Positions 5,991 through 13,993 of a stretch of 18,958 nt of DNA are shown in pieces (within the stretch, counting starts at the first letter, position 1; each line of letters opens with the position of its first letter). The notes under the pieces were generated by a model that saw only the letters and a list, made by a program, of their open reading frames with translations, had not been told where the DNA came from and ran no database searches. The stretch covers positions 1 through 18,958 of the forward strand of contig JAGTQN010000022.1 of assembly GCA_018396395.1 (NCBI GenBank). Reading direction: 5' to 3'. Source of the DNA: Candidatus Bathyarchaeota archaeon (GTDB lineage: Archaea; Thermoproteota; CALKCG01; B24; JAGTQN01). Both the position numbers and the translations under genes were made by a program.

Positions 5991-8174
5991 ATGCTAACCG
6001 AGGATGAAGACTCCCTAAAACCTCCACCAGAAGTCGAGGCTTCGATAAGGTGTATGCTCTCTGAAGGGGAGGACTTACTATATTGTGCCCTGAGCGACAT
6101 TGAAGCATCAGGATGCTATGGAAACCGTTGGCTTTTCATAACTAACAAACGAGTGATAACCCTTACTCCTGGCCGAGAGGTCAGAGAAATTCCTTTAGAT
6201 CGAATAATGTCCGTCGAGGTTCATGATTACCTTGGCAATGGTGAGGTGGAGGTTTCGACAAGGGATGGACGGGAGGGACTGATCCGTTTCAGCCGGTCAA
6301 GGGTTGAGGAGTTCAGAAAGGCCGCCCTTCTCATAAGCGAGCTCGTGGAGCCGAGTAGTCATCTCAAGGGGCGTCCCCATTGGGATTACCTCAACAGTTT
6401 AAGGAAGGAGGGAAGAAAGAGTAGAAGCGCTACCCTAAGGTGGCTAATCAGTTACATGAAGCCCCACTGGTACTGGGCTGTAGCTGCTCTCCTCATCTCC
6501 CTAGCCACTACGGGTTTAGGCCTCGTTCCGCCCTATCTTATACGCCTCTTGATCGATCAGGTTTTTCCATCAAAGGACGTAGGGCTTCTCATAACCTTGA
6601 CCCTCGGACTGGTGGGCGTTTACGCTATCAATGCCCTTTTGAACATAGGCCTGAACTATTCACTTGCCCTGCTAGGGCAGAAAGTTATTTATGATATGAG
6701 GAGCCGCGTCTACGAGCATCTTCAGAGACTTTCCCTGGGCTTCTATGATAGAATCAGCTCTGGGCGCCTCCTCTCGAGGGTTATGGATGATGTTGGAAGG
6801 GTACAATGGTTCCTTGTATGGGGAACCCAGACCTTCATTTCAAACCTCCTCGCCCTTCTAGGCGTAGGACTTATAATTTTCACTTTAAATTGGCAACTAG
6901 CCCTATTCTCCCTTCTTCCAGTTCCGATTATTGCCATAGGACTGCCCCTCTTCAGACAAAAAGCTAAGGGAGTCTACCATAAGGCTTGGAGAAAATGGGC
7001 TGATGTAAGTAGCCTTTTGGTTGATACGATTCCTGGAGCCATAGTCGTGAAGTCCTTCAGCCAAGAGAAGTTCGAGGTGAAAAGGTTGAGGGAACGCCTT
7101 GCGGAAGTCGTAGAAGCGAATATGGAAAGTACGAAGCTACACCTTCAGTTCTTCCCTCTCCTCGGCTTCGCAACTTCCGCAAGCGTTGTCTTCGTGTGGT
7201 GGATTGGTGGTCTCCAGGTCTTTACTGGAAGCCTTACAACAGGAACCCTTGTAGCCTTTGTTAGCTATATGTGGATGTTCTACGGCCCTGTCCAGCAACT
7301 CAGCAACCTCGTTCAGCCTATGCAGCAGGCGATTACATCGGGAGAAAGGGTTGAGGAAGTAATAGAGGTGGAGCCCGATATAGAAGATGCTCCCGATGCC
7401 CTTGCCTTCGACATAAAAGGAGCCATCAGGTTCGAGAACGTAAGCTTCGGCTATGAGCCCTTCATTCCAGTCGTTCGGAACATAAACCTCGAAATAAAGC
7501 CAGGGGAGGTCATAGGTGTCGTAGGTCCTAGCGGATCCGGAAAGACGACCCTCACGAAGCTCCTCCTCAGGTTCTACGATCCTACGGAGGGGCGGATAAC
7601 CATAGATGGCGTCGATCTTCGGAAAATCAAGCTCCAGTGCCTCAGGGAACAGATAGGCCTTGTCCTTCAGGATCCTATTCTTTTCAATGATACGATAGCC
7701 TACAACATAGCCTATGGAAAACGGGGGGCAAGGCCTGAGGAGATCATAGCCTCAGCCAAGGCTGCCCATGCCCATGATTTCATCATGAACTTCCCTCTAG
7801 CCTACGATACAGTCGTAGGAGAGAGGGGATCGAGGCTTTCTGGGGGCGAAAGGCAGCGCATTGCCATCGCCAGGGCCTTGATAACAGATCCTCGAATCCT
7901 CATCTTGGACGAGGCAACGAGCTCCGTGGATAGCATAACGGAAAAGCACATCCAAGCAGCCCTTGAAAACCTTATTAGGGATAGGACGACAATCATCATA
8001 GCCCATAGGCTAAGCACCCTTCAAAGGGCCAATCGCATAATCGTTATAGAAAAGGGACATATCGCCGAAGTCGGAAGCCATGAAGAGCTCCTCGCAAAGG
8101 GAGGACTCTACAGCCAGCTTTATGCAATCCAGTCGGCCCAAGAGACGATCCCCCAAACAACCATAGCAGTATGA
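5991..8174 (+). CDS. ABC exporter with N-terminal PH-like domain
   Basis: A 727-residue half-transporter of the type IV (ABCB-like) exporter fold, working as a dimer in the membrane. Residues about 20-120 form a beta-rich PH-like domain, with WLFITNKRVITLTPG, then IPLDRIMSVEVHDYLGNGEVEV. Residues about 155-450 are the membrane domain with six hydrophobic segments. Residues about 478-715 are the ATPase, with Walker A GPSGSGKT (512-519), Q-loop Q560, signature LSGGE (616-620), Walker B ILILDE (636-641) and H-loop H672, all intact. The PH-like extension, plus the DUF1854 gene 68 bases downstream, matches the transporter family NCBI names cyanophycin metabolism-associated. No cyanophycin gene lies in this window, so the substrate is unknown. 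The start has only a weak AAGGTG ribosome site, but the protein begins plausibly. Confidence 0.92.
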   Translation: MLTEDEDSLKPPPEVEASIRCMLSEGEDLLYCALSDIEASGCYGNRWLFITNKRVITLTPGREVREIPLDRIMSVEVHDYLGNGEVEVSTRDGREGLIRFSRSRVEEFRKAALLISELVEPSSHLKGRPHWDYLNSLRKEGRKSRSATLRWLISYMKPHWYWAVAALLISLATTGLGLVPPYLIRLLIDQVFPSKDVGLLITLTLGLVGVYAINALLNIGLNYSLALLGQKVIYDMRSRVYEHLQRLSLGFYDRISSGRLLSRVMDDVGRVQWFLVWGTQTFISNLLALLGVGLIIFTLNWQLALFSLLPVPIIAIGLPLFRQKAKGVYHKAWRKWADVSSLLVDTIPGAIVVKSFSQEKFEVKRLRERLAEVVEANMESTKLHLQFFPLLGFATSASVVFVWWIGGLQVFTGSLTTGTLVAFVSYMWMFYGPVQQLSNLVQPMQQAITSGERVEEVIEVEPDIEDAPDALAFDIKGAIRFENVSFGYEPFIPVVRNINLEIKPGEVIGVVGPSGSGKTTLTKLLLRFYDPTEGRITIDGVDLRKIKLQCLREQIGLVLQDPILFNDTIAYNIAYGKRGARPEEIIASAKAAHAHDFIMNFPLAYDTVVGERGSRLSGGERQRIAIARALITDPRILILDEATSSVDSITEKHIQAALENLIRDRTTIIIAHRLSTLQRANRIIVIEKGHIAEVGSHEELLAKGGLYSQLYAIQSAQETIPQTTIAV

Positions 8175-8242
8175 TGAGATGGGAAGAGGAGAGAAGATTA
8201 GACGAAGGCTAAAATGAAGTAAGGAGGGGATGGAAAGGGAAA

Positions 8243-8755
8243 ATGCCCTTCTCAAAGTTTCTAGAAAGTCTGAACATCGTTGATCCTAAAAGGTTACACA
8301 TATCGAAGGATGTAAGGCTAAACAGACTCAAGGTTCAACTCGATGGTAAGGTATTTGATAATGTCCTTCCAAGGCTTCCTATGCCCCTTTCGAAACCTGA
8401 GTTCGTCATATTAGCCCAAAGGGCAGGAGATGGTTCTTGGAACGAGCTTTGTATGATAAAGGATTATAGGCTGTTGGATGATGAGTCCAGAAGGGTTCTC
8501 GAGGAACTTCTTGAGAAAAACTATTTCATCCCTGAAATCGTAAGGGTCGAAAGACTCGAAACAAGTGGTGATGAGTTTCGTTGGGAAGTCATTACAAGCA
8601 AAGGTCCTAGAAGCTTCCTAACCCAAGGGAGAAGAAGCATTATTGTCTTAGGATTCAAGATCATCGTTATCGACAAGGACGATAACATCTATCAGATCAC
8701 GGACTACAGGAAGATTGATGCGAAAAGCCGTAGGCACCTGAATAAGTTTATTTAG
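8243..8755 (+). CDS. DUF1854 family partner of the ABC exporter
   Basis: A 170-residue soluble protein of the DUF1854 family, recognised by its overall pattern. An N-terminal D-P-K-R-L segment is followed by LKVQLDGKVFDNVLPRLPMP. The middle carries MIKDYRLLDDESRRVLEELL and YFIPEIVRVERLE, then FRWEVITSKGPRSFLTQGR. It ends with IVIDKDDNIYQITDYRKIDA. DUF1854 genes typically lie next to PH-ABC exporters, as here, and probably encode a cytosolic accessory or regulatory subunit; the molecular role is not established. There is a GGAGGGG ribosome site at 8223-8229, 13 bases before the ATG, and a weaker AAGGGA nearer. Full length for the family. It is co-transcribed with the exporter. Confidence 0.88.
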   Translation: MPFSKFLESLNIVDPKRLHISKDVRLNRLKVQLDGKVFDNVLPRLPMPLSKPEFVILAQRAGDGSWNELCMIKDYRLLDDESRRVLEELLEKNYFIPEIVRVERLETSGDEFRWEVITSKGPRSFLTQGRRSIIVLGFKIIVIDKDDNIYQITDYRKIDAKSRRHLNKFI

Positions 8756-8767
8756 GGAATAAGACCT

Positions 8768-8820
8768 CTAGGGGTCGATTGGTTCCAGATCCCTAGCCAG
8801 CAGAACCCTGGGCCTCGCCC
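8768..8820 (+). terminator. Two hairpins after the DUF1854 gene
   Basis: CTAGGG (8768-8773) pairs with CCCTAG (8791-8796), and GGGC-CTC-GCCC (8810-8820) is a perfect 4-bp stem. They lie 13-65 bases after the stop, so they may mark the 3' end of the exporter transcript. No T run follows closely, so the call is weak. Confidence 0.3.
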
Positions 8821-8879
8821 CTTCAGTACGACTCTGATGGAAGCGGAATAGGAAATTAATAGGGAAAAGCGATTAGTGG

Positions 8880-8906
8880 AAAAATAAAAAGAAAAAGAAA
8901 AAGATA
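8880..8906 (-). terminator. T-rich tract ending the HMG-CoA reductase transcript
   Basis: On the minus strand several runs of 4-5 T, broken by single C or A, lie 58-84 bases after the HMG-CoA reductase stop. Repeated oligo-T tracts without a hairpin are the usual archaeal termination signal. The site also separates this gene from the convergent exporter operon. Confidence 0.55.
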
Positions 8907-8963
8907 AGGCAGCCATGGTTTTCAAGCTCTTCTATCGAAAACATAAAACTAAAGAAGACCCTA

Positions 8964-10256
8964 CTAGGTATTACTCTTCTTCCTAAACTCCTCAAGAATC
9001 TCCTTAGCCCTGTCAAGCCTTACCTTTCCTTCTTCAGCCAATCTCGACGCAACCTTATCTATGAGGTCTCCTTGGGCTCCTGCCATTATGGCTATATTAC
9101 GGGCATGGAGCTTCATATGTCCCTTCTGTATCCCAACCGTAGAAAGGGCTTTCAGAGCAGCAAGGTTTTGAGCCAAGCCCACAGATACCATCACTTCCGC
9201 AAGTTCCCTGGCCGATTTCACTCCAAGGATTTTAAGGGAAATCCTAGCTATTGGATGAGTCCTTATGGCACCTCCTATGATGCCAACAGCCATTGGCATC
9301 TCAAGGGTTCCTACAAGGTCCCCATCTTGATTTTTCTCCCAGGTCGATAGGGGCTTGTAGCTTCCTGACCGTGCCGCATAGGCGTGGGCACCTGCTTCGA
9401 GGGCCCTCGTATCATTACTCGTAGCCAGAGCAACGGCTATGATCCCATTCATGATTCCCTTGTTGTGGGTTGCACATCTATATGGATCCGCCAGGGCAAA
9501 GGCATAGGCCATCAGGATCGCATCGACAACATCCTCTCCTCCAAGGGCTTCCTTTGAGAATACGGCCCTTGCCCTTGCGAGCCTCCTAATCGCTAAATTT
9601 GAGATAATGCGAAGATAGACCTTACCCCCTGCGATTTCTTCGATCAAGGGTGCCACAGCCTCGCACATCGTGTTCACGGCATTGGCTCCCATCGCATCCC
9701 TCACATCGACATAGAGTTCTGTCACAACCATGGGCCCTATAGGAGATTGCAGAACCTTTACGTCCAAATCCTTTGCCCCACCACCAACGGAAAGGAGAAC
9801 GGGGTCCTGTTCATTAGCTCTTTTCAATATTCGATCCTTCTCCATAAGGATGCGAAGCCTTGCATCATATGGATCTGAGATTCCAATGGATTGGACCTGA
9901 CCGATCATGATGGGATCCGTGGAGAAGGCAGTAAAGCCCCCCTTCTCCCTAGCCATTTTCGCCGCGTTACTGGCGGCGGCAACAACGGAGGGTTCCTCTA
10001 TCGCCATGGGGACCAAGTAATCCTTCCCATTGATGAGAAAATTGGTGGCTATGCCAAGGGGTACTGGCATGGCTCCTATGACATTCTCGATCATCCTGTC
10101 GGCTAAGCTCAGCTCGATACCTCCAGTTGATTGAAGGAGCCTTGCCTCCTCATCTGTCAGACGCGCAAATTCCTTTACAATCCTAAGCCTTTCTTGAGGG
10201 GTTAGCTTGTAGAAGCCTGCTAGGCGCGAGGTCATAGAACCAGTCGTCCCAGCCAA
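8964..10256 (-). CDS. mvaA: Class II hydroxymethylglutaryl-CoA reductase
   Basis: It reduces HMG-CoA to mevalonate, the committed step to archaeal isoprenoid lipids; class II enzymes can also run in the degradative direction. The 430 residues and their motifs match the class II (Pseudomonas mevalonii MvaA) type rather than the usual archaeal class I. Visible are ENVIGAMPVPLGIATNF, the catalytic Glu in AIEEPSVVAAAS (87/88), catalytic Lys in THNKGIMNG (K266), catalytic Asp in SNDTRALEAGAH (D282) and catalytic His in KGHMKLHARNIA (H380), all spaced as in MvaA. The start is TTG at 10256, decided by an AAGGAGG ribosome site (10270-10264) seven bases upstream; the next in-frame ATG is at 10235. A TATA-like box lies at 10291-10303. 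It is a single gene, transcribed divergently from the TIM-barrel gene. Cofactor preference cannot be told. Confidence 0.95.
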   Translation of the reverse strand: MAGTTGSMTSRLAGFYKLTPQERLRIVKEFARLTDEEARLLQSTGGIELSLADRMIENVIGAMPVPLGIATNFLINGKDYLVPMAIEEPSVVAAASNAAKMAREKGGFTAFSTDPIMIGQVQSIGISDPYDARLRILMEKDRILKRANEQDPVLLSVGGGAKDLDVKVLQSPIGPMVVTELYVDVRDAMGANAVNTMCEAVAPLIEEIAGGKVYLRIISNLAIRRLARARAVFSKEALGGEDVVDAILMAYAFALADPYRCATHNKGIMNGIIAVALATSNDTRALEAGAHAYAARSGSYKPLSTWEKNQDGDLVGTLEMPMAVGIIGGAIRTHPIARISLKILGVKSARELAEVMVSVGLAQNLAALKALSTVGIQKGHMKLHARNIAIMAGAQGDLIDKVASRLAEEGKVRLDRAKEILEEFRKKSNT

Positions 10257-10290
10257 AATAGGTCCTCCTTATTAAGGAATAAGCTATCGA

Positions 10291-10303
10291 TGTATAATAT
10301 AAC
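10291..10303 (-). promoter_or_regulatory. TATA-like box of the HMG-CoA reductase gene
   Basis: On the minus strand GTTATATTATACA lies about 35-47 bases before the TTG start. Transcription would begin near 10270, giving a leader of about 14 bases that just includes the ribosome site. Confidence 0.45.
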
Positions 10304-10445
10304 TCCTTTGTTTGAAATCGATGCATGGCTTCAGTCTATTGATTTAAGCCCTTCGATAAAATATTATATCATAAATTGATTTAGCTAGGAATTAGGATTA
10401 GAAGATTTAATAACTTGGGGCTCTTTTTTAGGAAAGGCGTTTCAG

Positions 10446-11252
10446 GTGATACTGGCAGCTTCAACCCATAATGTCAAGGAGCCCTTCGAAGTTTGGTTGA
10501 GGGACCTAGTAAGTCTCGGGTTTAGATATCTTGATCTAGAGTTCTTTAAAGTTCCGGAAGGGGCCGAAGACAAGGGAGCCCAGCGCCCCTTCGGTTTTGG
10601 ATCTAAGGAACTGAGGGTTATCAAGGAGTTTGTGGAGCGGGATATGATGAGAGTTGTCGGAATCGAAGCAGGGGCCCTCTTTCTCGATGGACAAAGGATG
10701 ATGGAGGAGTCCGAAAAGCGGGTGAGGAATGCCATCAATCTGGCCAGGGAGTTAGGAGGACCCACGGTTAGCTTCACGCCCTTCTCCATGAACAAAAGGG
10801 CATCTAAAATGGAGGAAATGGTTGAACTATGCACAAAACTTTGTGAGTATGGTGAAGATACAGGGATAAAATTAGCCTTAGAAAATGGGGAGAGGGGTTC
10901 ACCGAAACTTCTAAAAAGTCCTGGGGAACTCCTTACCATCATCAGCAAGGTAAACCATAAAAACCTTGGCGTATGCCTCGACCTTGCAGCCGCGGCTACA
11001 TATGACTTCAATGTGGCCCGCTATGCCAGCAAGATTTTGGACCATGTCCTCATACTTCATGTGAACGATATTACAGAGGATCTTAGATTCAAGAATATCA
11101 TCGTGGGCCTCGGGGACCTAGACTTTCCCTCCATCTTAAAACTTTTCAAAGGAAGGGATATCCCTATGGTTATAGAAATCTTCTCGGGATATGGTGCCAT
11201 AGACCTCTTCCTCTGCAAGCGCCAGATTGAGCGAATCTTTCGAAAGCTATAG
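10446..11252 (+). CDS. TIM-barrel sugar isomerase/epimerase (AP endonuclease 2 superfamily)
   Basis: A 268-residue TIM barrel of the xylose isomerase-like superfamily, which includes hydroxypyruvate isomerase, 2-oxo-tetronate isomerase OtnI, tagatose epimerases and endonuclease IV. The expected metal ligands are in place at successive strand ends: E146 in LALENGE, D179 in GVCLDLA, H205 in LILHVND and E244 in MVIEIFSG. The GLGDLDFPSILK loop (221-232) is the usual substrate-side turn. The endonuclease IV set of extra ligands is not seen, so a sugar or sugar-acid substrate is favoured over DNA repair. The GTG start at 10446 lacks a strong ribosome site but has a possible TATA box (about 10405-10412) and little leader. 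No operon partner. Other acid-sugar genes in the window make an OtnI-like role conceivable, not shown. Confidence 0.8.
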   Translation: MILAASTHNVKEPFEVWLRDLVSLGFRYLDLEFFKVPEGAEDKGAQRPFGFGSKELRVIKEFVERDMMRVVGIEAGALFLDGQRMMEESEKRVRNAINLARELGGPTVSFTPFSMNKRASKMEEMVELCTKLCEYGEDTGIKLALENGERGSPKLLKSPGELLTIISKVNHKNLGVCLDLAAAATYDFNVARYASKILDHVLILHVNDITEDLRFKNIIVGLGDLDFPSILKLFKGRDIPMVIEIFSGYGAIDLFLCKRQIERIFRKL

Positions 11253-11298
11253 CCGTTGATCCCCATTTTTATCTGGGACGTCATTTAATTAAATTACC

Positions 11299-11307
11299 TA
11301 TTATAAA
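11299..11307 (+). promoter_or_regulatory. TATA-like box upstream of the DNA polymerase gene
   Basis: ATTATAAAC lies 47 bases after the preceding stop. Transcription from it would begin near 11328, downstream of the TTG at 11310, which argues against that earlier start. A second candidate, GATTTAATAAC, lies around 11334-11344. Confidence 0.35.
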
Positions 11308-11408
11308 CATTGGATATTCGCCAAATCCTCATCGATTTAATAACAGTAAATCTATCCATCAAAGTTTATTTTGCAGGGCTTCGAATAACTTTTGAAAAAG
11401 CGATTACC

Positions 11409-13805
11409 ATGATCCTTCGATTCTTCCTTCTCGATATCAACTACGAAGTAACGGATGGAAGACCTGAAGTAAGGCTTTGGGGAGTTAGTGAAGACAATCG
11501 GCGAGTTCTCGTGATAGATAGGAGCCTGAAGCCCTATTTTTACCTACTTTTGGATGGGAATAGGAGACCTGAAGATGTCCTTGAGGGCATTAAAAGGCGG
11601 GCTGTCGAGGCTTCCCTTTCCTTAGATATGGAGGCTCGGATAGAAGAGAAGCGTTACTTCGGAAAGCCCGTGAAGGTCTTGAAGGTTTTCCTTAAAAACC
11701 CGAATCTTATGGCGAATTATGCATCCTTGCTCTCAAAGGAAGATGGTATAGGGGAATGCCTTGAGGAAGACATCCGCTACTCTTCTCGATACCTTATCGA
11801 TTATTGCTTGAATCCCTGTGGCTGGCTTGAAGTGGAAGCAAAGCCCCTCGGACATAAGGAGGGCATCAGGGTCGATGAGGTTTTTGAGGCCGAAAGCCCT
11901 CCTAGAATGATAGAAGTGCATAAGGAGCCAAGCCTCAGGATCCTTGCCTTCTCCATCGTGTGCTATAGTGAGACAGGGTCCCCAAATCCGACAAAAGATC
12001 CTGTGATAGTCATCTCCGTTAAGACTAGTGATGGAAGCATAAGGCAGTTCTCAGCCTTTGATAGGGATGATGGAAAGGTGCTTGAAGATTTCATAAGCCT
12101 CGTCCATGAATTCGATCCAGACATCATCGTAGGGTATGGTTGCAACAGAAGGGATTGGCCCTATCTTCTGGATAGATGCCATACCTTGGGTATGAGACTT
12201 TCCGTCGATAGGATAGGCTCTGAGCCCCATGGAAGTCTCTATGGGCATATCTCCGTTACGGGAAGGGCGAACCTGGACCTTTTCGATTTTGCCGAGGACA
12301 TACCCGAGGTAAAGGTCAAGACCCTCGATAACATTGCCGAATATTTAGGCATTTTAAAGCCGCAGAAGCGAACGGTTTTGGAGGAGGTAGACATTCCCGA
12401 GCTTTGGAAAAAGTCTTCTGGCCGCCAGGTAATTCTTAGATGGAGTCTTGAGAATGCCGAGGCCATTCTAGGCATCTTCGAGGCTCTAAGGGACTTCGCT
12501 TTTCAGCTCTCTAATCTCGTAGGGCTACCTTTGGATCAGGTAGGGGCAGCTGCCATGGGATTTCGGGTTGAAAGCCATCTCATCAGACAGGCATACAAAT
12601 TCGGTGAGCTCATACCTAGGAGGGTTGAGAAACCCTACGTTCCATACCAAGGAGCCGTTGTCCTCGAGCCAAAAAAGGGTATCCATGAGAACGTGGCCGT
12701 CCTAGACTTTAAGGCTCTTTATCCAAGCCTAATGGTTGCCTTCAATATCTCCCCAGATACGTACCTTGAACCCGACGAGCCTGAGCCCCCACAAGGAGTA
12801 TACGTGGCACCAGAGGTTGGTCATCGATTCCTTAAGGAGCCTGATGGCTTCTATCGCAGGGCCCTGAAAAGCCTTATGGAAGCCAGGGAGATCCTGAGAA
12901 AACGCTTGGAGGGCTTATCAAAAAATAGCTACGAGTACAGGCTTCTCGACGCGAGACAAAAAGCCATTAAGACTGTTACGAATGCCTGTTACGGCTATGC
13001 TGGATGGGTAGGAGCCAGGTGGTATGTAAAGCCTGTGGCGGAAGCTGTCACGGCTTGGGGTAGGGCAACGATATTAGATGCCCTTAAGGAGGCGAAAAAC
13101 CTAGGCTTAGAAGTTTTTTACAGCGATACAGATTCCCTTTTCGTCGAGAATGATGCTGGGAAGATAGAGATCCTTTCGAAGCATATGCAGGAAAAGCTTG
13201 GTCTGACTCTTAAGCCTGACGAGATTTACGTACGTATTCTCTTCACAGAGGCAAAGAAAAGATATGCAGGCCTCCTCCAAGATGGGCGCCTCGATATTGT
13301 CGGTCTGGAGGTTGCTAGGGGAGACTGGACAGAGGCTGCGAGAAAGGTCCAAGAAGGGGTCCTTGAAATCATCCTGAAGGAACGATCACCGAAAAAGGCT
13401 GTCGAATATGTGAGGTCCTTTCTCAAGGATCTTTTCATGGGCAAGGTCTCCTATAAGGATCTGATCCTTTGGAAAACCATAACTAAGGATCTGAGGGAAT
13501 ACAAGGTTAGGGCACCCCATGTAGAGGCTGCTAAGAAGCTCATAGAAAGGGGCTGGAAGCTTTCGCTAGGGGATAAGGTGGGTTATGTCATAACCTCGAA
13601 GCCAGGAAGTCTCTACGATAAGGCGGAGCCCTACATTCTGGCATCTTTAAAGGATGTAGATCTTCGGTACTATGCCGAGAGGCAAATCATACCAGCTACC
13701 CTAAGAGTCCTTGAACAGTTTGGTGTAAAGGAAGAGGACCTCATGGTTTCGGGGACATCATGTCTAAAAGATAGGGTCCCTAGCGGCCAAACCACATTAT
13801 TCTAG
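11409..13805 (+). CDS. polB: Family B DNA polymerase with degenerate 3'-5' exonuclease site
   Basis: A 798-residue archaeal family B DNA polymerase. I chose ATG 11409 because MILRFFLLDINYEV matches the usual N terminus of archaeal PolB; the frame is open back to TTG 11310, so numbering below counts from 11310 (subtract 33 for the chosen start). Polymerase motifs are intact: A, DFKALYPS (466-473); B, KTVTNACYG (554-562); C, YSDTDS (604-609). The proofreading site is not. Exo I FDIE is FSIV (214-217). Exo II YNxxxFD is YGCNRRD (276-282), keeping only the final Asp. Exo III YSMED is WSLEN (378-382). Three of four catalytic carboxylates are lost. The protein ends GQTTLF, a shortened PIP-like tail that may bind PCNA. 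Flanking genes are unrelated. It is probably a specialised or translesion polymerase, not the proofreading replicase. Confidence 0.93.
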   Translation: MILRFFLLDINYEVTDGRPEVRLWGVSEDNRRVLVIDRSLKPYFYLLLDGNRRPEDVLEGIKRRAVEASLSLDMEARIEEKRYFGKPVKVLKVFLKNPNLMANYASLLSKEDGIGECLEEDIRYSSRYLIDYCLNPCGWLEVEAKPLGHKEGIRVDEVFEAESPPRMIEVHKEPSLRILAFSIVCYSETGSPNPTKDPVIVISVKTSDGSIRQFSAFDRDDGKVLEDFISLVHEFDPDIIVGYGCNRRDWPYLLDRCHTLGMRLSVDRIGSEPHGSLYGHISVTGRANLDLFDFAEDIPEVKVKTLDNIAEYLGILKPQKRTVLEEVDIPELWKKSSGRQVILRWSLENAEAILGIFEALRDFAFQLSNLVGLPLDQVGAAAMGFRVESHLIRQAYKFGELIPRRVEKPYVPYQGAVVLEPKKGIHENVAVLDFKALYPSLMVAFNISPDTYLEPDEPEPPQGVYVAPEVGHRFLKEPDGFYRRALKSLMEAREILRKRLEGLSKNSYEYRLLDARQKAIKTVTNACYGYAGWVGARWYVKPVAEAVTAWGRATILDALKEAKNLGLEVFYSDTDSLFVENDAGKIEILSKHMQEKLGLTLKPDEIYVRILFTEAKKRYAGLLQDGRLDIVGLEVARGDWTEAARKVQEGVLEIILKERSPKKAVEYVRSFLKDLFMGKVSYKDLILWKTITKDLREYKVRAPHVEAAKKLIERGWKLSLGDKVGYVITSKPGSLYDKAEPYILASLKDVDLRYYAERQIIPATLRVLEQFGVKEEDLMVSGTSCLKDRVPSGQTTLF

Positions 13806-13993
13806 CGGGCCTTCGCTTTTATACAACCATACAGCCTTCCTTGATACCTATATGGTATGATAAGAAAAAGAAGGCCTTCGGTTTCGAATCTTTTGAGAAG
13901 AATTTGAGCCCTTTCCAAAAATGAGGAAAAGGTCGGGCTTCACAATGGGCATGGCTCCTAGCACTGATGAAAGAGAAAGGAGATCGGAAGGAA

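Noticed and set aside
392..8755. Shared LTQGRR string in the orphan protein and the DUF1854 protein
   Set aside because: The six shared residues sit in unrelated contexts (helix versus beta-rich end), so chance is the simplest explanation.
8778..8800. B-box-like GGTTCCAGATCC suggesting a tRNA
   Set aside because: No acceptor stem, anticodon arm or A box fits around it; it lies in the loop and right arm of a simple hairpin.
10446..11252. Endonuclease IV (DNA repair) for the TIM-barrel protein
   Set aside because: It shows the four-ligand sugar isomerase pattern and not the nine-ligand tri-zinc set of endonuclease IV.
11310..11408. N-terminal extension of the DNA polymerase from TTG 11310
   Set aside because: The extra 33 residues do not resemble PolB N termini, there is no ribosome site, and the TATA-like box at 11299-11307 would start transcription downstream of 11310.
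11940..12480. Exonuclease motif loss caused by a frameshift or sequencing error
   Set aside because: The frame is continuous and flanking residues align well on both sides of each motif; the changes are point substitutions at three separate sites.
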